Source: Chryseobacterium sp. (GTDB taxonomy: Bacteria; Bacteroidota; Bacteroidia; Flavobacteriales; Weeksellaceae). Taken from it: a DNA stretch of 64,000 nt. Where the stretch lies: positions 7,900-71,899 of the forward strand of contig QFQW01000012.1 of NCBI GenBank assembly GCA_003248755.1, written 5' to 3'. The notes under the pieces are model-generated. The model saw only the letters and a list, made by a program, of their open reading frames with translations, was not told the origin of the DNA and searched no databases. The first letter of the stretch is position 1. Every line of letters begins with the position of its first letter. The position numbers were made by a program, and so were the translations under genes. Below are positions 45,200 through 54,004 of the stretch, one piece after another.

Positions 45200-45292
45200 T
45201 TATTTTTTCTTTTTGTGTCTGTTTGCTCTTCTTCTTTTCTTTCTTTTGTGAGTTGCAACCTTGTGTCTTTTTCTCTTTTTTCCGCTTGGCAT
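45200..45292 (-). CDS. 30-residue highly basic protein
   Basis: ATG at 45292 to stop at 45200 encodes 30 residues that begin MPSGKKRKRHKVATHKRKK and then run RRRANRHKKKK. About two-thirds of the residues are Lys, Arg or His. No other feature lies in the 107-bp gap between rng and HU on this side. I believe very similar small proteins sit at this place in other Bacteroidota, and a ribosome-associated role is plausible (bL38-like proteins are known in Flavobacteriia ribosomes), but identity is not settled here. Confidence 0.7.
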   Translation of the reverse strand: MPSGKKRKRHKVATHKRKKRRRANRHKKKK

Positions 45293-45328
45293 AATTTATA
45301 TTTTTTTATACTGTTAATACTCGATTAA

Positions 45329-45619
45329 TTATTTTACTGCAACTTTGGTCTTTACTTTTTCTACAAAAGTTTTTGAAGGTTTGAAAGCAGGGATGTTGTG
45401 AGCAGGAATTTCTATCGCTGTATTCTTAGAAATGTTTCTTCCTGTTTTAGCTGCTCTTGTTTTGATGATGAAAGAACCGAAACCTCTTAAGTAAACGTTA
45501 TCTCCGTTATACATAGATGTTCTGATTTCTTGCATAAAAGCTTCGATAACTTTCTGTGTATCATTCTTTTCTACTCCCAGCTTGTTCGAGATGGTATTTA
45601 CCAATTCTGCCTTTGTCAT
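45329..45619 (-). CDS. hup: HU family DNA-binding protein
   Basis: A 96-residue nucleoid protein. It starts MTKAELVNTISNKLGVEKND and shows the flanking strands GDNVYLRGFGSFIIKTRAAK and the arm GRNISKNTAIEIPAHNIPAFKPSKTF. The NTAIEIPAHNIP arm is the DNA-intercalating beta-ribbon. Length and order are normal for HU. It shares a 47-bp divergent promoter region with mutY. Confidence 0.95.
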   Translation of the reverse strand: MTKAELVNTISNKLGVEKNDTQKVIEAFMQEIRTSMYNGDNVYLRGFGSFIIKTRAAKTGRNISKNTAIEIPAHNIPAFKPSKTFVEKVKTKVAVK

Positions 45620-45643
45620 TTTCTAAAATTCTTTATATTTTTG
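45612..45643 (+). promoter_or_regulatory. Promoter of mutY
   Basis: TTTG (45612-45615) inside the HU start, 20 nt, then TATTTTTG (45636-45643). Confidence 0.7.
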
Positions 45644-45648
45644 GTGTG

Positions 45649-45681
45649 CAAATATAAGACATATTTTTGAAAACAAACAAA
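45649..45681 (-). promoter_or_regulatory. Promoter of HU gene
   Basis: Plus-strand CAAATATA (45649-45656) with CAAA at 45674-45677 or 45678-45681 (spacer 17 or 21): a minus-strand TTTG-N-TATATTTG. Its -7 box lies 6 bp from that of mutY. Confidence 0.65.
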
Positions 45682-46698
45682 CAAAATGCTGATTTTCTTC
45701 ACATTGGAAAAAAGCTTATAAAGTGGTATGGCACCAATGCCAGACAACTTCCCTGGAGAGAAAACCAGCTTCCTTATAATATATGGATAAGTGAGATTGT
45801 CCTGCAGCAAACCCAAGTCAAGCAAGGACTCGGACATTATCTCAGGTTCATAGAAAGATTCCCGACTGTAATAGAACTTCACAACGCTTCCGAAGACGAC
45901 GTATTATTATATTGGAAAGGTTTGGGATATTATTCCAGAGCGATTAATCTTCACAAAGCAGCTCATCAAGTTGTAGAAGATTTCGGAGGTGAGTTTCCGA
46001 ATCATTATAATGACATTCTAAAATTAAAAGGTGTCGGAAAATATACAGCCGCTGCGATTGCAAGTATTTGTTTTGAAGAAAAAGTTCCAGCAGTTGATGG
46101 GAATTTTTATCGGGTTTTGTCCAGAATATTTGCTGATGATTTTGACATTTCCAGTTCCAGGGCTTTTCAATACTTTTCTGATTTAGCTTTATTAATTATG
46201 CCTGATGACAAATCTGGAGAATTCAATCAGGCGATAATGGATATTGGTTCGGAGATTTGCAAACCGAAAAATCCAATTTGTAGTGATTGTCCCGTTAACG
46301 ATGATTGTTTGGCTTACGAAACTGGAAGAATTACTGAATTTCCAGTTAAGACAAAAAAGACGAAAGTTTCAGATTTGAGTTTGAAATACTTTTTCATCAA
46401 GCATAAAAATCAATTTTTAATCAAACAAAGAGGAAATGATTTCATCTGGAAAAAATTATATGAATTCCCAACTTCCGTTCCTTTTGAATGGGAAGATTTT
46501 ATCATTAATTCAAAAATAGTCAATCATAAATTGACGCATAAAAATCTAGCAATCGAAATCAATACGATTGAATTGGATTCTAAAAAAGAGTTTCAAAAAT
46601 TTGCTTCTGACAATAACTTTCTGATTGTTGATGAAAAACAAGCCGATGATAAATCTTTCCCTAAACCTTTACAGGATTTTTATGAATCAATATTTTAA
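45667..46698 (+). CDS. mutY: A/G-specific adenine glycosylase MutY
   Basis: Removes adenine mispaired with 8-oxoguanine. 343 residues from a TTG start at 45667; no in-frame ATG precedes the family segment KLIKWYGTNARQLPWR. The glycosylase core has VLQQTQV, the HhH motif LKGVGKYTAAAIAS and catalytic Asp in VPAVDGNFYRV. Iron-sulfur Cys pattern CKPKNPICSDCPVNDDC is complete, and a NUDIX-like C-terminal domain follows. The stop overlaps the end of the convergent LuxR-type gene by 4 bp. Confidence 0.93.
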   Translation: MKTNKQNADFLHIGKKLIKWYGTNARQLPWRENQLPYNIWISEIVLQQTQVKQGLGHYLRFIERFPTVIELHNASEDDVLLYWKGLGYYSRAINLHKAAHQVVEDFGGEFPNHYNDILKLKGVGKYTAAAIASICFEEKVPAVDGNFYRVLSRIFADDFDISSSRAFQYFSDLALLIMPDDKSGEFNQAIMDIGSEICKPKNPICSDCPVNDDCLAYETGRITEFPVKTKKTKVSDLSLKYFFIKHKNQFLIKQRGNDFIWKKLYEFPTSVPFEWEDFIINSKIVNHKLTHKNLAIEINTIELDSKKEFQKFASDNNFLIVDEKQADDKSFPKPLQDFYESIF

Positions 46699-48245
46699 AA
46701 CTGTATCAGGAAATTACTAATGCTCTGAGATTCTTCCAGCCCGAGTTTTTTTCGCAATCTAGACCTTGCAACAACAATACTGTGCGGGCTCTGGTGTGTA
46801 ATTGCGGAAATCTCCTTGGAAGAAAGATTCTGTCTCAGAAACACGCAGAGACGAAGTTCATTTTTGGTAAGTGACGGATATTTATCTAACAACTTTTTAT
46901 AAAAATCCTCATCGGTTTCTATAAACAGTTTCTCAAACTCAGATTTATTGAGCGCCTGTGAGCCTTTTTTGAAGTCCATAATAATTCGGGAGATCATCTG
47001 TCGGTCATCTTCATACTTCGGGTCCATTTCTTTCAGTTCTTTTTGCGTGGTCTGGAAGATCTCGGAAGCCTGCATCATCTTAATGGCATTATTGGCAAGT
47101 TCTTTATTCTTCTCGTCGAGCTTTTTGGCGAGCAGTTTATTTTCGGCCGCTTTTTTCTCGGATTTGCTTTTCTGTAGTTTGAACATCAGAAAAACAATAA
47201 CAGAGAACAACAATAGCAATACGATTCCAAAAATGAAATAACGCTCCCTTTTTTTCTGTTGCTGAAGAAGTTCTTTCTGTTTATTTTTCTCTTCGAACTC
47301 CGACTCCAACCTCAACACCTTCTTCGCATTTTCTTTGTTGATGGTCACTTCCGACAAAGATTTTGCAATATGAAGATAATATAACGCGCTTTTATAATCT
47401 TTTTGATTTTCAAAATAAGAAACCAATTTTTCGGAGGAAGATAATTTGATATCAGAAAAATCACTTCTATTGGCAATATTAAAAGCGTTGGAAAGATAAT
47501 AATAAGACGAATCCCGGCGGGAAGGTTGGGAAAGATAAATATTCCCGATATCTGCATACAGACTCGCAAGGTCGTAATATGATCTGATCTTTTTTGCAAG
47601 ACTAATTCCTTTCGACAGATTAGCAATTGCCAGATCTGGTTCTTTTAATTTAACATTGACGTCCGCTATATTTTCATAAGCGATAATAATATTGAAGGTA
47701 TCTTTCAGATTTTCATTACGTTTTTTAAACTCCTTCAGCATCTCTAGCGACCTTGCATAATTTCCGTGCTCTTTTTCCAAGACCGCAAGATTATTATAGA
47801 TGAGGGAACCTTCAACATTCTGGCTTTCTCTGTTGGATTCGAATTTTTTAAGTGCCAACTCCCAAAAATACCTTGCTTTTTTATAGTTCCCCATAAAGTA
47901 ATAACAGCCTCCAATATTGTTCAGTATACTGAAGGAACGGTTGGATTCTTTCTCGTTTTTGATTTCCAAAGCTTTATAATAGTAGCTAAGGGCAAGATAA
48001 TAAGACTCTTGGTCTTTGTAGCAATTACCAGCAGTCACATAAAGTTCGACCCGGGTTGAATCTGGTATTTCTTTCTCAAAACGAAGCGCCTCCTGTATGT
48101 AGCTCATCGATTTGACGCGGTTATTATTATTTTCCCGAATCAAATTAACAAGACGCCTCACATATGCCTCAGAATTTTTAGGATCATTCTGTGCATTGGT
48201 GAATACAGTAAAAAATATAAAAAACAAGGCTAAAACAGTACGCAT
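46695..48245 (-). CDS. TPR/transmembrane/LuxR-type regulator
   Basis: A 516-residue protein with, in order: signal peptide (ends TNAQ), about six TPR units (YLALSYYYKALEIKNE, NYARSLEMLKEFKK, YYLSNAFNIANR), transmembrane helix at about 336-357, a coiled-coil (LAKKLDEKNKELANNAIKMM), and a C-terminal LuxR-type HTH (459-502, LTKNELRLCVFLRQNLSSKE). The topology puts a periplasmic sensor in line with a cytoplasmic DNA-binding domain, with no kinase or receiver. A role in regulation is inferred; target genes are unknown. Its C-terminal end overlaps the end of mutY. Confidence 0.82.
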   Translation of the reverse strand: MRTVLALFFIFFTVFTNAQNDPKNSEAYVRRLVNLIRENNNNRVKSMSYIQEALRFEKEIPDSTRVELYVTAGNCYKDQESYYLALSYYYKALEIKNEKESNRSFSILNNIGGCYYFMGNYKKARYFWELALKKFESNRESQNVEGSLIYNNLAVLEKEHGNYARSLEMLKEFKKRNENLKDTFNIIIAYENIADVNVKLKEPDLAIANLSKGISLAKKIRSYYDLASLYADIGNIYLSQPSRRDSSYYYLSNAFNIANRSDFSDIKLSSSEKLVSYFENQKDYKSALYYLHIAKSLSEVTINKENAKKVLRLESEFEEKNKQKELLQQQKKRERYFIFGIVLLLLFSVIVFLMFKLQKSKSEKKAAENKLLAKKLDEKNKELANNAIKMMQASEIFQTTQKELKEMDPKYEDDRQMISRIIMDFKKGSQALNKSEFEKLFIETDEDFYKKLLDKYPSLTKNELRLCVFLRQNLSSKEISAITHQSPHSIVVARSRLRKKLGLEESQSISNFLIQF

Positions 48246-48450
48246 CCTAAGAAGTATTACTCAAAGTTAAGATTATTTTCCGATTATAATAAATCTAATT
48301 TTAAAACACTGACTAACAATTATTTAAATAAATTGTATATAAAATGTTACCTCAACAAGATACAAGTATTTATAATGTTACTCCATAAAAAATTAAAAAT
48401 TTCACACTTAATTGTAACATTGCATCAATTAATCATAAAAAATTAAATAA

Positions 48451-50640
48451 ATGAATGTAAAATTACTATTAAAAAGCTTGATTCTGTTCGTTTTCGGGCT
48501 TTTCAATGCACAACAGATCACATTGGATACATCTTTAGTATCCGATACACCTGGGACGATTAACGAATGGTGGTACTGGTCAGGTGGATTTCCTGTTTTA
48601 GGTACAGGCTTCACACCCAACTCAAAAGTGACGGTTTTTGCAACCGACCCGGATGGAAAACGATGGAGAGACTTTGAAGGCACAGCTGATAGCGAGGGAA
48701 AATTCTCTATACAGATCAGCGCTAAGAAAACCAAATCAGTAAAAGGTATGCACGTTGTGAAAGCAACTGATGCAAATGGCAAAACTGCTAATGCTAATTT
48801 AACTGTAATCGCCAATCCAAATGAAACCATACCTGTGACCATTGATTTCAAATATCTTACATTAGATCAGTTTTTCAACATTGGTCTCAAGCTGCATGCT
48901 TCTAATGTCGAGCCTAATGCACAAGTCGTTGTCCACCTGTTCTCACCTAATGAGTCCGGATCGGGAATTACCGGACAATATTTCGCAGATGAAAATGGAA
49001 ATTTCGATATTGCTTTCACTGGAAATACAGAAACCTATCCCTGGGGAGATATAATGCCCGATATCGCAGGCACATGGAGAGTTAGTGTCAGCGAGTATAA
49101 TTCTAATTACTTCGGAAGTACAGAATTCAGAGTATTACCTAATAATCCCACTCCGTCATCATATGACCCGATAGATAAAGTAGACAACTTTATACCAGCG
49201 ACGCCAATCACACGTTTTGAAATCAACGGTACTGGTTATAATACAGATCCAAACAGTTCGGCTTTCTACGAAGATATGACCAGCAGCGTATTCAATCTGC
49301 AGGCAGGCCAGACTTACAATGTAAAGATCAAAGGCAAAAATCGTTCAAGCTATGCGCCTGACACTTATACATTGTTTGTAGACTGGAATCACAACGGAAT
49401 CCTAGACGAAGATAATGAAATCATCAGCGAAGGTTACATTTTCGGTTCTACTGGTGTTGATGACAAGTTCACAGAATTTCCAATTACAGTGCCTCAAAAT
49501 GCGATTAACGGAAATACCAGAATAAGAGTTCTGAAAATGCAGTCTGTGACAGAATATTCTATGTTTTGGCCAATTGGTGCATCAGGATATTATTATAACT
49601 CCGGACAGGCAGAAGATTACACACTTAATATCACCAATGGAATGGACAACCCTGGATGTGATTTCGCTTGTCCTGCAGATATCAACGCCAACACAAATCC
49701 TGGTGGAACAACTGCAAAAGTAACTTACGAAATTCCTTTCACTTGTTCCGGAAATTCTACGGCATCCTGCAATATTTCTTATCCAAGCAAAAATGCAGAA
49801 AGTCTTGTGAGTTTCTCAAATACTTGGGTGGCCAATGACTTTACCGTTCCCGCTGGGCAAACTATGAAAGTGAATAAAATCGTTCCTAATATTATCAGAT
49901 TTTCTTACGGGACATTTGTTAATATTTACAAAGATGACAATGGTAAACCTGGGCAGCTTGTAAAAGCATTCGATAACCTGACTTATGAATCCCAGACACA
50001 GGTAGGAACTGCTCCAGGAACCGGATTCCCAATTTACGAAGTTTCTATTAAACTGCCTGAAACTGTAGAATTGCAAAGTGGAAAATATTGGGTAGCTATG
50101 CAGGCACAGGGACCTGTTGTTTCGTGGGAATCCAAAAATAATGACGGAAGCACATCTAACAGTTACACATCAAACAACAGTGGAACAAGCTGGACAGTAA
50201 GAGATGGAATAGATGGCGTTTTCAAAGTTTATTATGAGTGTGAAGCAGCTGCTCCAACCGTAGTTTTGGTCCAAGGTGCGGAATCCGGTTCAGACTTCCC
50301 AATTGGCGATAATGTGATTGTTCACAATTTAGTAAAGGATGGTGTCATTATAGATACTTGTGTTTTCAATATCCATGTTAATCAACTCATGGCAACAAAT
50401 GATATTTCCAAGAATACCATAAGAGTTTATCCAAATCCTGTCGGTGATAACCTTAACATCGAATCTGATCAAAAACTGAACAAAGTTGAAGTTTATGATA
50501 TGTCAGGCAAGAGAGTGATGGAACAAGATGCAAATTCTAAAACATCAGTTCTGAACACTACAAAATTACCAAAAGGGAATTACATCCTGAAAACCAATGA
50601 CGGGAAAGAAAGCAAGTCTTTCAAGATCATCAAAAAGTAA
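48451..50640 (+). CDS. Secreted GEVED-domain protein with type IX sorting domain
   Basis: A 729-residue exported protein. After the signal peptide (ends LFNAQ) come Ig-like segments (STFTFANPDGKRW-type strands), the GEVED-like domain (SAFYEDMTSSVFNLQAGQTY, DWNHNGILDEDNEI) with a putative calcium loop, a Cys-bearing region, and the C-terminal sorting domain from RVYPNPVGDNLNIE to PKGNYILKTNDGKESK. It would reach the cell surface by T9SS. Function unknown; adhesion or enzymatic roles are both possible. Confidence 0.82.
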   Translation: MNVKLLLKSLILFVFGLFNAQQITLDTSLVSDTPGTINEWWYWSGGFPVLGTGFTPNSKVTVFATDPDGKRWRDFEGTADSEGKFSIQISAKKTKSVKGMHVVKATDANGKTANANLTVIANPNETIPVTIDFKYLTLDQFFNIGLKLHASNVEPNAQVVVHLFSPNESGSGITGQYFADENGNFDIAFTGNTETYPWGDIMPDIAGTWRVSVSEYNSNYFGSTEFRVLPNNPTPSSYDPIDKVDNFIPATPITRFEINGTGYNTDPNSSAFYEDMTSSVFNLQAGQTYNVKIKGKNRSSYAPDTYTLFVDWNHNGILDEDNEIISEGYIFGSTGVDDKFTEFPITVPQNAINGNTRIRVLKMQSVTEYSMFWPIGASGYYYNSGQAEDYTLNITNGMDNPGCDFACPADINANTNPGGTTAKVTYEIPFTCSGNSTASCNISYPSKNAESLVSFSNTWVANDFTVPAGQTMKVNKIVPNIIRFSYGTFVNIYKDDNGKPGQLVKAFDNLTYESQTQVGTAPGTGFPIYEVSIKLPETVELQSGKYWVAMQAQGPVVSWESKNNDGSTSNSYTSNNSGTSWTVRDGIDGVFKVYYECEAAAPTVVLVQGAESGSDFPIGDNVIVHNLVKDGVIIDTCVFNIHVNQLMATNDISKNTIRVYPNPVGDNLNIESDQKLNKVEVYDMSGKRVMEQDANSKTSVLNTTKLPKGNYILKTNDGKESKSFKIIKK

Positions 50641-50664
50641 ATTTATCTTCATAATTCTTTTAAT

Positions 50665-50700
50665 AAAATGCTGCCTTATACTTGAGGCAGCATTTTCTTT
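50665..50700 (+). terminator. Terminator after the GEVED gene
   Basis: A 12-bp stem AAAATGCTGCCT / AGGCAGCATTTT with an 8-nt loop and a T-run. Confidence 0.85.
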
Positions 50701-50733
50701 TCAAAAATAGCCCATTTCTAATGTAATTATATT

Positions 50734-50741
50734 TATCTTTG
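50734..50741 (+). promoter_or_regulatory. -7 element of the B12 riboswitch transcript
   Basis: TATCTTTG fits TAnnTTTG and would start transcription just before the riboswitch. Confidence 0.6.
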
Positions 50742-50747
50742 CCACAC

Positions 50748-50952
50748 TTTGGTTTCCGAATGTTTTAATTCGGGATTAAAAGGGAACGGAGTGCAATTCT
50801 CCGACTGTCCCCGCAACTGTAAATCGCAACCAAACATTTTGCAATCTTTGCCATTGCCTGTTTATAAATGGGTGAGAAGGCGCAAAATCAGCGAAAGTCA
50901 GGAGACCTGCCAATGTAAATTTATTATAATGCTTTCGGAGGAAAGGCAGGTT
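50748..50952 (+). promoter_or_regulatory. Cobalamin riboswitch and expression platform
   Basis: Core motifs are GGAACGGAGTGCAATTCTCC, GACTGTCCCCGCAACTGTAA, and the B12 box GTCAGGAGACCTGCC at 50897-50911, in the canonical order. Downstream, CTTTC/GAAAG (50932-50936 / 50941-50945) forms a hairpin whose loop holds the SD-like GGAG, and GGCAGGT (50945-50951) can pair with ACCTGCC (50905-50911). Translational control of the next gene is inferred; binding of adenosyl- or methyl-cobalamin is not distinguishable. Confidence 0.9.
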
Positions 50953-52767
50953 ATGAAGAAACATCTATTTACATTTTTTTTCATTGGATTATCTTATCAG
51001 GTTTCCGCCCAGGAATCTTTGATCGACACCGTATTTGTTGATAATCAATTCAGTAAAGTTTCTAAAACTGCAAAAATTTCCAATCTGAATTCTGATAAAA
51101 TTCTGGAAAACCCGACTTCTTTATCGGATTTGTTGAGATTTCAATCCAATGTTTACATCAAAGAAAATGGTCGAGGTGCAACTTCATCGCCAAGCTTTCG
51201 GGGAACAACTGCTTCTCAAACCGCTTTTGTCTGGAACGGAATCAATATCAATTCAATTTTTCTAGGTCAAGGTGATATCAATAATATGAATCCATTGAGT
51301 TACGAAAATGTCGGAATCAAATTCGGAGGCGGAAGTGTAATCTATGGAAGCGGCGCAATCGGCGGTTCTATTCATCTTAATAATATTCTTGATTTTAACA
51401 GAGGTTTCAAAGGGACTTTGTTTTCGGAATATGGTTCATTTGGAACAAGTAATTCTCTTGCTCAGGCGAAATTCAGTAATGATAATTTCAGTTTTAATTT
51501 TAATATCAATCATTCCAGAAGTGAGAATAATTATGAAGTACCTCAAAGAAACTTCATCAACCGAAATGGAGAATATCAGAATACGAGTTTCAATCTCGGC
51601 ATAGCTTACAAAATCAATCCGAATAACGAATTCTATTGGCAAAGTCAACTCTATGACAGCGGCCAACATTATCCGATTTTTGAGGAAAGCCAAACCAGAA
51701 CCAAATATCAGGTTCAGACTTTCCGAAGTTTGGCTGGCTGGAAATTACATTCCGGGAAATCTAGAAACAATTTCAAACTCGCTTATCTGGAAGACAATTT
51801 TCAATATTTTGGAGATATTAATAAAACTAAAACCAGCGGCGGAATTGGGAAGCAATATATTATCAAGAATGATTTTGATTTATTAGTTTCGAAAAATTCG
51901 TCTTTCAACCTCGTGACAGAATATCAGTATAATGAAGCGGAAGGATTTGGCTCGGGAATCAAAACTCCAAAAAGAAATTTGGGAAGTTTTTCTTTGCTTT
52001 ACAGAAATTCTCAATCTGAAAAATTCTATTGGGAATTGGGTGCAAAACAGGAAATTGTAGAAGATTATAAAAGTCCGTTTTTATTCTCGGCAAGCGGAAA
52101 ATATTCTGTTAATAATTGGTATCAAGCGACTTTGAATATTTCGAGAAACTTCCGTGCTCCGACTTTCAACGACTTGTATTGGCAGCCTGGCGGAAATCCA
52201 GAATTGAAACCAGAAACTTCTAATCAAATAGAGATGTCGCACAACTTCAGTTATAAGGATTTCAAATTGGGAATCACGCCTTATTATATGCACATTGTTG
52301 ATGATATTGTTTGGGTTCCTATCAATGGAGCAATCTGGTCTCCAAAAAATATTAAGAAAGTAGATTCTTATGGATTGGAAACGAATTTGTCATTTGATAA
52401 AAGATTTGGAAAGCATCACATTTTCAGCAATTTATCGTATACTTATTCGAAATCAATCAATCTGGAAATCAAAAAACAAATGATGTACGTTCCGCTTCAC
52501 AGAGCTAATTTTAATATTAATTATCAATATTCTTTTATTGGGGTTTTCATTCAAACAATATACAACGGAAAAACTTATGTTGATGAAAATGAGAAGAAGT
52601 CTCTGAAAGATTATATGATTCTGAATTCGGGAATAACAGCTAAGTTATCTTCGAAGTTTCAGCTTGGTTTCAAAGTCAATAATATGACCAATCAGATTTA
52701 TCAGACGGTTGATTATTACTTTATGCCTCAAAGAAATTATGCAGTCAACCTCAAATTAAATTTTTAA
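50953..52767 (+). CDS. btuB: TonB-dependent outer-membrane receptor, BtuB-like
   Basis: A 604-residue outer-membrane receptor. The start at 50953 gives a clean signal peptide (ends QVSAQ); a TonB-box-like DTVFVD follows, then a plug domain with SPSFRGTTASQTAFVWNG and GGGSVIYGSGAIGGSIHL, and a beta-barrel closing with aromatic NLKLNF. The riboswitch leader and the following lipoprotein indicate cobalamin uptake. It depends on the TonB system at the start of the window or another copy. The longer open frame from 50749 runs through the riboswitch and is rejected. Confidence 0.9.
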   Translation: MKKHLFTFFFIGLSYQVSAQESLIDTVFVDNQFSKVSKTAKISNLNSDKILENPTSLSDLLRFQSNVYIKENGRGATSSPSFRGTTASQTAFVWNGININSIFLGQGDINNMNPLSYENVGIKFGGGSVIYGSGAIGGSIHLNNILDFNRGFKGTLFSEYGSFGTSNSLAQAKFSNDNFSFNFNINHSRSENNYEVPQRNFINRNGEYQNTSFNLGIAYKINPNNEFYWQSQLYDSGQHYPIFEESQTRTKYQVQTFRSLAGWKLHSGKSRNNFKLAYLEDNFQYFGDINKTKTSGGIGKQYIIKNDFDLLVSKNSSFNLVTEYQYNEAEGFGSGIKTPKRNLGSFSLLYRNSQSEKFYWELGAKQEIVEDYKSPFLFSASGKYSVNNWYQATLNISRNFRAPTFNDLYWQPGGNPELKPETSNQIEMSHNFSYKDFKLGITPYYMHIVDDIVWVPINGAIWSPKNIKKVDSYGLETNLSFDKRFGKHHIFSNLSYTYSKSINLEIKKQMMYVPLHRANFNINYQYSFIGVFIQTIYNGKTYVDENEKKSLKDYMILNSGITAKLSSKFQLGFKVNNMTNQIYQTVDYYFMPQRNYAVNLKLNF

Positions 52768-52787
52768 AACAATAAATAAATTTACAT

Positions 52788-53849
52788 ATGAAAATCAACA
52801 AATTACTAACCGGGCTTTTCGCATCTGTTCTTCTGACATTCGCAGCTTGTAACGATGATAATTTCGATTTTAACAATCAGGAAACATCTTATAGCGGGAT
52901 TCTTATAGCTAACGAAGGTTCTTTTAACAAACCGGATGCGACAGTAGATTTTTTGTCTTCTGATTTGAGCACAAGCCAATCAGGAATCTATAAAACTGTT
53001 AATAACGAAGACCTTGGTGACGTTCTTCAAACTATCGGTTTCAAAGGGACTAATGCTTTTTTAGTGCTTAATAATAGTAATAAAATTGTAATCGCTAATC
53101 GTTTTAATTTTCAGAAAAATGCAACGGTAACCTCTAATCTTGTTAGCCCAAGATATATTGCTTTCACAGACAGCCAATATTACGTAACCAACAACAATTT
53201 CTTTGGCACTTACAAACTTAACATCTATAATAATGCTGACAATACCTTCATCAAAAGCATCAACTTTGACCGTTATGCGGAAAAAGTAGTTGAAGCAGGT
53301 GGTAATATTTTGGTACAGACAGATGGCTCATTATATAATGCATCAACGGGAACAATGGATATTACGGGACACACTATTACCATCGTAAAACCATCTACTA
53401 ATAATATTGACAAAACCATAACACTTCCTGATTCGGGAGAAATAAAAGACTTAGTTTCATATGAAGGTTCAGCTTATGCACTATCTTCAACAGCTACAGA
53501 CTCTTATATTTACAAAATCAATCCTTCAGACGGAACTTTCTCAACAGTTACATTGATCGGAATTGCCAATGCTCAGAAACTAAGAATCGATTCTGGCTAT
53601 TTCTATTTCCTTGATGGCGGAAACAAAGTGTATTCTAAAATGACAGCGACTCCAACTTCTGAAATCAAAACTTTGTTCACGGCTCCAGGTTACGGCTCTT
53701 ATGGCTTTAATATCATTGATGGCAAAATATTTGTATCAGACGCAAGCTTCACAGGAGAAAGTACTTCTTACGTTTATAATGCTTCAACCGGGGCTCAAAT
53801 CAAATCGTTCAAATCAGGAATTGGAACCAACGGTTTCTATAAAAATTAA
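52788..53849 (+). CDS. Propeller-like surface lipoprotein (DUF5074/YncE type, BtuG-like)
   Basis: A 353-residue lipoprotein (signal MKINKLLTGLFASVLLTFAAC). The mature part has repeated strand units (TVDFLSSDLSTSQSGIYKTV, AFLVLNNSNKIVIANRF, NNDKTITLPDSGEIKDL) as in DUF5074/YncE-type propellers. In Bacteroides thetaiotaomicron the surface lipoprotein BtuG, also a propeller of this sort, binds cobalamin tightly next to BtuB. The gene lies 20 bp after the receptor and shares its riboswitch, so a B12-binding partner role is inferred. Confidence 0.8.
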   Translation: MKINKLLTGLFASVLLTFAACNDDNFDFNNQETSYSGILIANEGSFNKPDATVDFLSSDLSTSQSGIYKTVNNEDLGDVLQTIGFKGTNAFLVLNNSNKIVIANRFNFQKNATVTSNLVSPRYIAFTDSQYYVTNNNFFGTYKLNIYNNADNTFIKSINFDRYAEKVVEAGGNILVQTDGSLYNASTGTMDITGHTITIVKPSTNNIDKTITLPDSGEIKDLVSYEGSAYALSSTATDSYIYKINPSDGTFSTVTLIGIANAQKLRIDSGYFYFLDGGNKVYSKMTATPTSEIKTLFTAPGYGSYGFNIIDGKIFVSDASFTGESTSYVYNASTGAQIKSFKSGIGTNGFYKN

Positions 53850-53871
53850 TTTTTCATCATTTGTGTTTTTT

Positions 53872-53906
53872 GAGTCCTTCCATTTTTTGGAAGGGCTCTT
53901 TTTTTA
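53872..53906 (+). terminator. Terminator after the B12 locus
   Basis: Stem GAGTCCTTCC / GGAAGGGCTC (one G:T pair) with a 7-nt loop and a nine-base T-run. Confidence 0.85.
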
Positions 53907-54004
53907 ATTTTAAATGAAAGAAATCATCCTTTTCACAAATTTTAAGCATAATATTTGATTAGTCCAAAGCAAAATAAAAACCTTAATTTTATAAAAAAAT
54001 CGCA

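Larger units (their letters stand above)
50641..50952. other. Leader region of the B12 locus
   Basis: The 312-bp interval is fully accounted for by the terminator at 50665-50700, the -7 box at 50734-50741, and the cobalamin riboswitch with its expression platform. Confidence 0.8.

Noticed and set aside
50749..50952. N-terminal extension of the receptor to 50749
   Set aside because: It would translate the whole riboswitch; the ATG at 50953 gives a normal signal peptide.
53572..53907. Overlapping plus-strand frame at the end of the propeller lipoprotein
   Set aside because: It is a shifted shadow of the lipoprotein and crosses its terminator.
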